Below, piece by piece: positions 1-6,431 of a DNA stretch of 14,106 nt (its first letter is position 1; each line of letters begins with the position of its first letter). The notes under the pieces are model-generated. The model was not told where the DNA came from, did no database searches, and saw nothing but the letters and a program-made list of their open reading frames with translations. The DNA is taken from contig VAYX01000052.1 in NCBI GenBank assembly GCA_005885325.1, positions 1 through 14,106 of the forward strand. The letters are read 5' to 3'. The DNA is from Actinomycetota bacterium. GTDB taxonomy: Bacteria > Actinomycetota > UBA4738 > HRBIN12. Both the position numbers and the translations under genes were made by a program.

Positions 1-1123
1 CAAGGCCCACGGCGTTCCCCGCGAGAACTCCTTCGTCATCACGGCGGCCTCGGAGATCATGGCCGTGCTCGCGCTGGCTTCTGGCCTCCAGGACCTTCGG
101 ACCCGGCTCGGTCGCATCGTGGTCGGGGACACCGTCGAGGGCAAGCCGGTCACCGCGGAGGACCTGAAGGTGGCCGGGGCCATGGCCGTGGTCATGAAGG
201 ACGCGATCAAGCCCAACCTGGTGCAGACGCTCGAGGGCCAGCCCGTCCTGATCCACGCCGGGCCGTTCGGCAACGTGGCCCACGCGAACAACTCGATCGT
301 CGAGGATCGGATCGCCCTCAAGCTCGCCGACTACGTCGTCACCGAAGGAGGCTTCGCCAGCGACCTGGGATTCCAGAAGTTCGCCGACATCGTGTGCCGG
401 TTCGGCGGGTTCGTTCCCAGCGCCGCCGTCCTCGTGGCCACCGTTCGGGCACTGAAGTTCCACGGAGGCACGGCCTTCGGGGAGCTCGGCACCGAGGACC
501 TGGACGCCCTTCGCCGGGGCTCCGAGAACCTGGCGGCCCACATCGACATCGTGAAGGCATACGGACTGCCGTGCGTCGTTGCCATCAACCGGTTCCCGAC
601 GGACACCGACGGGGAGGTGGCCCTGGTCGACGAGCTGGCCACCCAGGTGGGCGCGGAGCGGGTCGTGGTGAACGACGGATTCGCCCGAGGAGGCGACGGA
701 GCGGTCGACCTGGCCCGGGCCGTCGTCGAGGCGTGCGATCGGCCAAGCACCTTCTCCCACCTCACGCCGCCCGGCGCGCCGATCAAGCAGCAGGTCGAGG
801 CCATCGCCACGCGGCTGTACGGCGCCGACGGGGTGGACTACCTCCCACAGGCCGAGAAGGACATCGCCCGGATGGAGTCGCTGGGCTTCGGGCAGTACCC
901 CGTGTGCATGGCCAAGACCCAGCTGTCACTGTCGCACGACCCCACGCTCCTGAACCGCCCGAAGGGGTGGCGGCTGCCGGTCCGAGGTGTGGTCCCGTCG
1001 GCCGGTGCCGGGTTCGTGGTGGTGCTGTGCGGTGACATGCAGCGCATGCCCGGGTTGGGCCGGACCCCGGCCTTCATGAACATCGACATCGACCGGGACG
1101 GCCGCACCATCGGGCTGTACTAG
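1..1123 (+). CDS. fhs: Formate--tetrahydrofolate ligase, 5'-truncated by the window edge
   Basis: Fhs joins formate to tetrahydrofolate using ATP, giving 10-formyl-THF in the cytoplasm. The frame is already open at position 2, so the gene starts upstream; about 373 residues are visible, roughly the C-terminal two thirds of a family normally near 555 residues. The family signature VATVRALKFHGG lies at about 436-471, after the conserved stretch NSIVEDRIALKLADYVVTEGGF. The C terminus (MPGLGRTPAFMNIDIDRDG, ending GLY) is also typical. The N-terminal ATP-binding part is outside the window. The TAG stop at 1121-1123 shares a CTAG with the stop of the converging small gene. The leftward genes that follow (5-formyl-THF cyclo-ligase and a GcvT-family protein) also act on folates, so this end of the window is a one-carbon locus. 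Identification is secure. Confidence 0.96.
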   Translation, partial: KAHGVPRENSFVITAASEIMAVLALASGLQDLRTRLGRIVVGDTVEGKPVTAEDLKVAGAMAVVMKDAIKPNLVQTLEGQPVLIHAGPFGNVAHANNSIVEDRIALKLADYVVTEGGFASDLGFQKFADIVCRFGGFVPSAAVLVATVRALKFHGGTAFGELGTEDLDALRRGSENLAAHIDIVKAYGLPCVVAINRFPTDTDGEVALVDELATQVGAERVVVNDGFARGGDGAVDLARAVVEACDRPSTFSHLTPPGAPIKQQVEAIATRLYGADGVDYLPQAEKDIARMESLGFGQYPVCMAKTQLSLSHDPTLLNRPKGWRLPVRGVVPSAGAGFVVVLCGDMQRMPGLGRTPAFMNIDIDRDGRTIGLY

Positions 1124-1311
1124 CCGGCGAGCAGCGACCCTGCCTCGACACGGATCCACGCGGCCCGGCTGACCACGTCGCCCCGGTCGAAGTCGAAGAT
1201 CCCGCTCCGCTCGGGGGCGGCCTCCCAGACCGCGCCGCACTGGGGGCAGGTCCACAGGCTCTGGGCCTTGGGCTCCGTCTGTACGGGCGGGGCGCACGTG
1301 TGCAACGGCAT
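1120..1311 (-). CDS. 63-aa hypothetical protein with a zinc-knuckle CPQC
   Basis: I do not recognise a named family. The protein begins MPLHTC and carries WTCPQCGAVWE near residues 20-30, half of a rubredoxin/zinc-ribbon type site; H4/C6 together with C22/C25 could complete a metal site. The C-terminal half (FDFDRGDVVSRAAWIRVEAGSL) has no cysteine. It is probably a real gene: the ATG has a good Shine-Dalgarno (GGGAGG, 7 nt away), a promoter-like pair and an inverted repeat lie just upstream, and the stop falls exactly on the fhs stop. It follows the GcvT-family gene on the same strand after 90 bp and may be expressed alone or at the end of that operon. Its function is unknown; a small metal- or nucleic-acid-binding protein is a guess. 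Confidence 0.6.
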   Translation of the reverse strand: MPLHTCAPPVQTEPKAQSLWTCPQCGAVWEAAPERSGIFDFDRGDVVSRAAWIRVEAGSLLAG

Positions 1312-1328
1312 GATCCGACCTCCCGGCT

Positions 1329-1352
1329 CGAAATCACACGCCTGTGATTCCG
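1329..1352. promoter_or_regulatory. Inverted repeat / putative operator
   Basis: AATCACA-CGCC-TGTGATT is a perfect 7-bp dyad. It extends to 10-bp arms with one mismatch when the flanking CGA and CCG are included. It overlaps the predicted transcription start of the 63-aa gene, where a repressor would bind. The half-site TGTGA is CRP/FNR-like, but the arms point the opposite way to a CRP site, so the regulator cannot be named. A leader RNA hairpin is the alternative. Confidence 0.4.
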
Positions 1353-1355
1353 GAG

Positions 1356-1384
1356 AGCTTACCGCATGGGATGGCCGATGTGGA
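1356..1384 (-). promoter_or_regulatory. Putative promoter of the 63-aa zinc-knuckle gene
   Basis: On the minus strand TCCACA (1384-1379) and TAAGCT (1361-1356) are separated by 17 bp, close to a housekeeping sigma promoter. The predicted start, about 7 nt on, falls inside the dyad at 1332-1349, leaving a short leader with the GGGAGG ribosome site. It is predicted by eye only. Confidence 0.35.
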
Positions 1385-1401
1385 CGAACGAACCCGGGAG
1401 A

Positions 1402-2514
1402 TCAGCTGCGAGGCCGGGCCTTCTGCGTGTCGTAGAGGGGAAGGACATCGACCGTGGCCGGGACCGTGCCCTCCCCCACCGCCACCTCCACGGCGTTCCC
1501 CACCTTGGCCTGGTCCGCCCGGAGCACCGCGATCCCGATCTTGCCGTACCGCGGGCTGTCCGTGGGGCTGGTGAGCACCCCCACGTCCTCGCCGCCCTTG
1601 GTCACCGCGGCACCGTACTCGGGAAGCTCGCCGGCCTCGTATCGCAGGGTCACGAGCCGGTTCGGCGGCCGCGTCGCCACCTCGCGGAGCTTGTCCCGGC
1701 CGAGAGGCTCCCCCGGCGCGTCGAGCTTGACGAACGGATCGAAGTTGAAGTCGTACGGGGACCGCTGGTGCGCCTCGTAGTCGTAGTCGGTGACGATCAG
1801 GCCCGCCTCGATGCGAAGGATCTCGATGGCGTCCGCCCCGAACGGCGTGATCCCGGCCTTGTTCACCACGACGTCCCACAGCTCCTCCGCGTTCGCCGGG
1901 TCCGTGAGGAACAGCTCGTAGCCGAGCTCCCCCCCGAAGCCGGTGCGCGAGAGGTACACCGGGACGCCACTCACCTCGACCGGCTGCGGGATGAAGCGGA
2001 AATACCTGAGATCGCTGATGTCGGCCTCGGTCAGCTCCTGCACCACGTCCCGCGACCGGGGCCCGAGGACGCCGAGATGGGGCATCCGGGGAGCGATCCA
2101 TTCGAACTCGACCCGCAGTCCCTTCAGCGCCTCCCCGAAGTAGTCGTTGTGATCCTTCCCGTTCGTCATGACCCAGGCGTGGTCCTCCGCCAGCTTGAAC
2201 ACCGTCCCGTCGTCGACCATCAGGCCGTCCCGGTCCAGGAACGCGCCGTACCGAACCTGTCCCACCTCGAGGCCCAGGATGTCGTTCGAATGGACCCGGC
2301 GGGCGGCCTCCAGCGCGTCCGACCCGCGGAAGTCCCATTTGTTCAGCGGCGAGACGTCCCACACGGCGACGTCGTCGCGCACCGCGTCGTATTCATCCCG
2401 GACGTTGCCGAAGTTCTCCGTCCACATCCACCCGCCGTCGGCGACGTGGGTTCCGCCTGCGGCCACGATGACGTCGTGGAACGCGGTCCTCAGGGCCTCT
2501 TCTTCCTCGGCCAT
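1402..2514 (-). CDS. GcvT-family aminomethyltransferase / THF-dependent demethylase
   Basis: This 370-residue protein belongs to the glycine-cleavage T-protein fold, which moves a one-carbon unit from an amine or methylated substrate to tetrahydrofolate. Visible family landmarks are LDRDGLMVDD at 93-102 (acidic residues at the position of the T-protein catalytic Asp), RTGFGGELGYELFL at 190-203, and AIEILRIEAGL at 229-239. The N terminus (WTENFGNVRDEYDAVRDDVA) differs from housekeeping GcvT, and no gcvH or gcvP is adjacent. It may therefore be a DmdA/LigM/sarcosine-type demethylase rather than the true T protein; the substrate cannot be read from sequence. The ATG at 2514 is supported by GAGG 7 nt upstream. 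It lies 30 bp after the 5-formyl-THF cyclo-ligase gene on the same strand and is probably in its operon. Family certain, exact reaction not. Confidence 0.85.
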   Translation of the reverse strand: MAEEEEALRTAFHDVIVAAGGTHVADGGWMWTENFGNVRDEYDAVRDDVAVWDVSPLNKWDFRGSDALEAARRVHSNDILGLEVGQVRYGAFLDRDGLMVDDGTVFKLAEDHAWVMTNGKDHNDYFGEALKGLRVEFEWIAPRMPHLGVLGPRSRDVVQELTEADISDLRYFRFIPQPVEVSGVPVYLSRTGFGGELGYELFLTDPANAEELWDVVVNKAGITPFGADAIEILRIEAGLIVTDYDYEAHQRSPYDFNFDPFVKLDAPGEPLGRDKLREVATRPPNRLVTLRYEAGELPEYGAAVTKGGEDVGVLTSPTDSPRYGKIGIAVLRADQAKVGNAVEVAVGEGTVPATVDVLPLYDTQKARPRS

Positions 2515-2544
2515 CCGCTCGCCTCGTTTCCTCGGTGTCCGGGC

Positions 2545-3138
2545 CTATCGAATCACGGGCCTGACTCGCCGTTCAACCCCCTGCTCGGTCACCACCAGGT
2601 CGACCGGCCGGTCGCCTCGGCCATGCGGCACCTCCTCGACCAGCTGGACGGAGAAGCAGACGCCCGCCGAGAGCGCGTCGGGCCGCAGGAGGCCCATGAA
2701 CCGGTCGTAGTACCCCCGGCCGTATCCGACCCGGTGGCCGGAGCGATCGAAGGCCAGGCCCGGCACGATGACCACGTCGATCTCCTCCGGGACAACCGGC
2801 TCGCCGTCCGCCGGCTCCAGTGCCCCGAACGAGGACGGCATCACGAGGTCGCCGGACCGGTACGAGACGGGCACGATGACCGGGCCCTCCACCCGAGGAA
2901 GCACCACGCGCCGTCCACCACCTTCCAGCCCGTCGATGATCGGGCCGGTGTCCACCTCCGAGCCGAACGAGGTGAACGCCATGACCGTCGTGGCTTCCTC
3001 GATCGCGGGAAGGGCCAAGACGTTTCGGGCGAGCTCGCCGCTCATCCGATCACGTTCCGCTTGGGACAGCCCATCGCGCCGGGCCCGGACCTCCCTGCGG
3101 AGCGCGCGCTTGCGCCGCTTGAGATCCTCCGAGCTCAC
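2545..3138 (-). CDS. 5-formyltetrahydrofolate cyclo-ligase (MTHFS)
   Basis: This enzyme uses ATP to convert 5-formyl-THF to 5,10-methenyl-THF, returning a stored folate to the active pool. The 197-residue length is normal. The N-terminal basic helix KRRKRALRREVRARRDGLS and the hallmark GYGRGYYDRF (138-147) with VIVPGLAFDRSG just before it are diagnostic of the family. The chosen start is a GTG whose GTGA overlaps the stop of the upstream oxidoreductase gene. No strong Shine-Dalgarno precedes it, so translation is probably coupled to that gene. The same frame stays open far upstream, but those residues are low-complexity and overlap the neighbour's coding frame, so they are excluded. It fits functionally with fhs and the GcvT-family gene. 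Confidence 0.93.
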   Translation of the reverse strand: MSSEDLKRRKRALRREVRARRDGLSQAERDRMSGELARNVLALPAIEEATTVMAFTSFGSEVDTGPIIDGLEGGGRRVVLPRVEGPVIVPVSYRSGDLVMPSSFGALEPADGEPVVPEEIDVVIVPGLAFDRSGHRVGYGRGYYDRFMGLLRPDALSAGVCFSVQLVEEVPHGRGDRPVDLVVTEQGVERRVRPVIR

Positions 3139-4037
3139 GTCCGGGGCCGGGCGCTCGGGAGGGCGTGCTCGGCGATCAGCTCGACCCGGTCTCGAGGACC
3201 GGCCGCCACCAGGACGACCCATGAGGCACCCGCGCCCGCCAGCCCCTCGAGCCACCAGGCGAGGGATCGGACGCTTCCGGCCCATACGTTCGTCTCCAGC
3301 AGGCCTTTCCGGTCCCGCGCGTCGAGGAGCCGGCCGGCATCGTCCTCGTCCTGCCCGACGAGGACGATGCCCGCCCACGTGGCCTCGACCTCCCGGCCCT
3401 CGGCGGCCTCGCGCAGCAGGGTCGCCTTCCGGGCGAACTCCGGGATCGACATCCCCCAGCCGTTCCATGCGTCGGCCTCCCGCGCGGCGATCCGGACCAC
3501 CTCGTCGGCGAAGCCGCCGATCCAGACGGGAGGCCCTCCGGGCGTCCGGGGCGGCGGAAGGAGCGGCCCACGCATCTCGGGGATGCGAGCGCCGCCGGGC
3601 CACGCGCTTCCGGCGAAGAGCGCCTTGACCGCGCGGACCGTCTCGACCAGGTGCTCGCGCCGTTCTCCTTTGTCCAGGTACGGCAGGCCGTACGCCTGGT
3701 GCTCCGGCTTGTCGATCGGATCACCGGTCCCGATGCCGAGGACCATCCGCCCGCCGCTGATGTCGTCCACGCCGGCCGCCATCTTGGCCAGGAGGCCGGC
3801 GGGGCGGATGGAGGCCCTGGTCACCAGGGTGCCGACGGTGACCCGCTCGGTCGCCGCCGCCACCGCGGACAGCGACGCGAAGGCCTCGAGCGACGGTCGG
3901 TCGCTTGCCGCGCCCGGGGGGAAGAAGTGGTCGAAGGCGAAGACCCCGTCGTAGCCGAGCGCTTCCGCCCGCCGGGCGAACGAGACGACCCGTTCCGGAT
4001 CCCCGGAGAACAGCGGGAGGATGAGCCCCACGTTCAC
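3135..4037 (-). CDS. LLM-class (luciferase-like) oxidoreductase, probably F420-dependent
   Basis: This is a 300-residue TIM-barrel flavin/F420 oxidoreductase of the luciferase-like monooxygenase family. The N terminus MNVGLILPLFSGDPE leads into AEALGYDGVFAFDHFF (25-39). The conserved GGRMVLGIGTGDP (95-107) and PVWIGGF (170-176) are typical of LLM proteins. F420 rather than FMN is inferred from the likely actinobacterial host. The substrate is unknown. It might be a methylene-THF reductase-like enzyme given the folate neighbours, but that is only a context guess. The GTG start at 4037 has a purine-rich run (GAGAGGGG) 5 nt upstream and removes a low-complexity N-terminal extension. It sits 28 bp after the ROK kinase stop and its own stop overlaps the cyclo-ligase start. 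Confidence 0.87.
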   Translation of the reverse strand: MNVGLILPLFSGDPERVVSFARRAEALGYDGVFAFDHFFPPGAASDRPSLEAFASLSAVAAATERVTVGTLVTRASIRPAGLLAKMAAGVDDISGGRMVLGIGTGDPIDKPEHQAYGLPYLDKGERREHLVETVRAVKALFAGSAWPGGARIPEMRGPLLPPPRTPGGPPVWIGGFADEVVRIAAREADAWNGWGMSIPEFARKATLLREAAEGREVEATWAGIVLVGQDEDDAGRLLDARDRKGLLETNVWAGSVRSLAWWLEGLAGAGASWVVLVAAGPRDRVELIAEHALPSARPRT

Positions 4038-4065
4038 CGGAGCCCCTCTCCCCTCCGCCGTCCGC

Positions 4066-5019
4066 TCATGACCCCAACTCCTCCAGCGCGAGCGCCGCCG
4101 CGCCGACGGCACCGGCGTCGTTGCCCAGCTGCGCGGCGACGAGGGGGACGGCGGGCCGGTGCTCGTACCCCTCGACGGCCTGGATGAACGCGGCCTCCGC
4201 GGGCCGGATCAGCAGGTCTCCCGCCTCGACCACCCCGCCGCCGATCACCACGATCTGGGGGTCGATCACGTTCACCAGGCCGGCGATCCCCTCCCCCAAT
4301 CGCCCGCCGACCTGGGACAGGATCCGGATGGCGACGTCATCGCCCGCCTTGGCCGCCCTGGTCACGGTCTCGCCGGTCACGTGCATGGGATCGTGATCCG
4401 CGAGCTCGGCGATGAGCGACTGGGGACGGTCGGCGGCCGCCTCCCGTCCCAGGCGCCCGATGGCCTGTCCCGAGGCCACCTGCTCGAGACACCCGCGGTT
4501 CCCGCAGCCGCACAATGGCCCGTCGGGTTCGACGATGATGTGGCCGATCTCCGCGGCGAACCCATGAGCTCCCCGGAACAGGCGCCGGCCCGCCACGATC
4601 CCTCCCCCGATCCCGGTCCCCACCGTCACGAGCAGCATGTGCCGGTAGCCGCGGCCGGCACCGAATCGATACTCGCCCCACGCGGCGACGTTCGCGTCGT
4701 TGTCCACCTGGCACGGCAGCCCGAGCGCGTCGCTCATGCGCGCGGCGATCGGAAGCTCGCGCCATGCCAGGTTCGGCGCGAACCGCAGGACCCCGCTGTT
4801 CGCGTCCACCAGGCCGGCGGCGCCCACGCCGATCGCCACCACCTGGGGTTCGAGCAACCCCTTGGCTCCCTCGATCATCGCCGCGATCGTCGCCTCCGGG
4901 TCATCGGCCGGCGTGACCGAGCGCGAGCGAGACAGGATGGACCCGTCCCTGGCCACGCGGAGGGACTCGATCTTCGTGCCGCCGACGTCGATGCCGAGCG
5001 CCTGGGCCGCCTCCGACAC
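4066..5019 (-). CDS. ROK-family glucokinase
   Basis: Predicted to phosphorylate glucose to glucose 6-phosphate, using ATP or possibly polyphosphate. The 317-residue product has the phosphate-binding DVGGTK at 11-16, the catalytic-loop DNDAN at 106-110 (Asp108 the likely base), GTGIGGG at 134-140, and the ROK zinc site with His160 followed by CGCGNRGC (Cys170, 172, 177). All catalytic features are intact. There is no N-terminal DNA-binding domain, so it is a kinase and not a ROK repressor. GTG at 5019 is preferred because AGGGAG stands 8 nt upstream; a GTG at 5028 in the same frame is the alternative. The gene begins within 15 bp of the stop of the eRF1-like gene and is probably cotranscribed with it. 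In actinobacteria this type often supplies the main glucose kinase. Confidence 0.92.
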   Translation of the reverse strand: MSEAAQALGIDVGGTKIESLRVARDGSILSRSRSVTPADDPEATIAAMIEGAKGLLEPQVVAIGVGAAGLVDANSGVLRFAPNLAWRELPIAARMSDALGLPCQVDNDANVAAWGEYRFGAGRGYRHMLLVTVGTGIGGGIVAGRRLFRGAHGFAAEIGHIIVEPDGPLCGCGNRGCLEQVASGQAIGRLGREAAADRPQSLIAELADHDPMHVTGETVTRAAKAGDDVAIRILSQVGGRLGEGIAGLVNVIDPQIVVIGGGVVEAGDLLIRPAEAAFIQAVEGYEHRPAVPLVAAQLGNDAGAVGAAALALEELGS

Positions 5020-5031
5020 GTCTCGCACTCC

Positions 5032-6171
5032 CTAGAAGCGGAGCAACGCGCCGATCCCGCCGTAGCGGGCCAGCCCGTCGGGGTGAACGATCGTCTCCAC
5101 CCGGCAGCCCTGCCGCACGGCCCGGGCCACCACCTCCTCGACCACGTCGGGCACGGGCTCCATCGTCGAACCACACGCCGGGCACCTCGTTCCCCGATCC
5201 GAGAGCCGCCCGCAGGAGGGGCAGGAGAACCCGGGAGCGGACAGATCGAGGGTGACCAGGACCTCCGCAGCGCGTCCCTCGGCGACGGCGGCGAGCGTCC
5301 CGGCGAGGCCGGTCACGGCCTTGCCCCCGGACTCGGCTGCGGCCTGCAGCGCCTTCACCTTGGCTTCCTCCTTGTTTCGTTCTTGCTCCTCCTCGAGCTC
5401 CAGGCATCGCGCGGCAACCTCGTCCAGCGTCGCCGTCAGAGCCAAGGTCAGGCCCGCCCTGATCCGCTCCCGCAGGTACGGATGCAGGTTGTGCTCGAGA
5501 TCCTGACGAGCCTCCGCGGGGCCGGCCAGCACGAGGGAGTCGAAGGGGTTCGTCTTGAGGAGATGGAACAGCGCGTCGGCCACTCGCTTCAGGTGTCGTT
5601 GACGGTGATCGTCCACGTGACGCTGCATGCGCATCTGGGACCAGCCACCCTGGTCGTGCCGGCCGGGCACGTCGTCGATCACGTCGGTGACCTCCTCCAC
5701 CCGTCCGAGCTCCGAGATGTACACCCGGGCCTTCCCGTAATCGACGAGGGCGATGCACATCGGGCGATAGGTCTCCAGGACCTGCTCCAGCGGGAGCACG
5801 TCGGCTGCCGACGCCACCGTGGCGCGATCGCGCACCGGCCGGGGGAGGCGGACCTCCTCCCACAATCCGGCGGCCTTGGCCGAGAACAACGCTAGACCTC
5901 GCGTGTCCCCCCGTTCGAACTCGTCGCGGACGAAGGAGCCGATCGCTTCGAGGTCGCCCAGGACCGAGCGCAACGCGTCCTTGGACAGACCCTCGGCTTC
6001 GGCCTGGGCCCGAGCCCGGCGCAGGAGGTTGTCCAAACGCACCTCGTAATCGGACTTGCGGGGGTATCGGCGCCCGTCCACCGTGAGGTAGACCGACGTG
6101 ATGGGGATGCCATCGGGGTTCCATTCCGCCAGCTTGCGCACCACGGAATGGTCGACGTTGGTCATGCTCAT
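5032..6171 (-). CDS. Bacterial eRF1/Vms1-like protein (baeRF / Balon superfamily) with GGWSQ motif
   Basis: This 379-residue protein resembles archaeal/eukaryotic class I release factors. The C terminus ends GGIGALLRF, like the GIGAILRY end of archaeal RF1. A four-cysteine zinc ribbon (C317, C320, C330, C333) precedes VVEEVVARAVRQG and follows VLVTLDLSAPGF. In the middle domain GRHDQGGWSQMRMQRHVDD (170-188) aligns with the GGQS-containing loop of RF1. Gly-Gly is kept but Trp stands at the Gln position, with Gln179 two residues on, so GWSQ also fits the GxxQ pattern of Vms1 peptidyl-tRNA hydrolases. A charged helix (LELEEEQERNKEEAKVKA) lies near 257-274. Likely roles are ribosome rescue, peptidyl-tRNA release or hibernation. 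The ATG overlaps the stop of the 87-aa gene (ATGA) and is preceded by GAGGATC. The family call is firm, the activity open. Confidence 0.82.
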   Translation of the reverse strand: MSMTNVDHSVVRKLAEWNPDGIPITSVYLTVDGRRYPRKSDYEVRLDNLLRRARAQAEAEGLSKDALRSVLGDLEAIGSFVRDEFERGDTRGLALFSAKAAGLWEEVRLPRPVRDRATVASAADVLPLEQVLETYRPMCIALVDYGKARVYISELGRVEEVTDVIDDVPGRHDQGGWSQMRMQRHVDDHRQRHLKRVADALFHLLKTNPFDSLVLAGPAEARQDLEHNLHPYLRERIRAGLTLALTATLDEVAARCLELEEEQERNKEEAKVKALQAAAESGGKAVTGLAGTLAAVAEGRAAEVLVTLDLSAPGFSCPSCGRLSDRGTRCPACGSTMEPVPDVVEEVVARAVRQGCRVETIVHPDGLARYGGIGALLRF

Positions 6172-6431
6172 GCGATCTCGATCCTCTCGAGCTTCGTCTG
6201 CGCGCCGCCCGTCTCGGCGACCCGCGTTTCGATCAGCGTCTTCGCCGCGAGGAGGAACTCGCGTGCCGCGACCAGGAGGTGATCCACCACCTCCGGACTG
6301 GACCGGTCCACCGTCGAAAGGGCCAGGCCGATGGGGCAGAACGCCACGGGGCACACGTGCTGGCCTCGCTCATCCTTGTCCTTCGGCGAGGGTGCCGCGC
6401 TCCCGCTTCTTCGGGGCCGTCCATCAGACAT
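6168..6431 (-). CDS. 87-aa conserved small protein with CPVAFCP motif
   Basis: The protein has a basic/charged N terminus, the motif HVCPVAFCPIGLAL near residues 25-38, then a predicted amphipathic helical stretch (VVDHLLVAAREFLLAAKTLIETR). The two cysteines are five residues apart, in a CP...CP arrangement. I recall similar small proteins (possibly those named DUF5304) next to ArsA-like ATPases in streptomycetes and mycobacteria, but cannot verify it here. The ATG is well supported by GGAGGGGGAG 4-5 nt upstream, overlaps the arsA-like stop by 8 bp, and the stop overlaps the start of the eRF1-like gene. Translational coupling on both sides suggests it works with one or both neighbours. Function unknown. 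Confidence 0.78.
   Translation of the reverse strand: MSDGRPRRSGSAAPSPKDKDERGQHVCPVAFCPIGLALSTVDRSSPEVVDHLLVAAREFLLAAKTLIETRVAETGGAQTKLERIEIA

Noticed and set aside
1329..1352. CRP site
   Set aside because: The half-sites face the wrong way (TCACA-N4-TGTGA rather than TGTGA-N6-TCACA), so only an unnamed operator is claimed.
1366..3954. Very long open frame on the plus strand (about 860 codons), antisense to the GcvT-family, cyclo-ligase and LLM genes
   Set aside because: Composition is low-complexity Arg/Pro/His-rich with no recognisable domain. It mirrors third-position GC bias of the well-supported minus-strand genes.
4159..5895. Long plus-strand open frame opposite the ROK kinase and eRF1-like genes
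   Set aside because: Shadow frame rich in His/Arg/Gly/Pro. Both minus-strand genes have intact diagnostic motifs.
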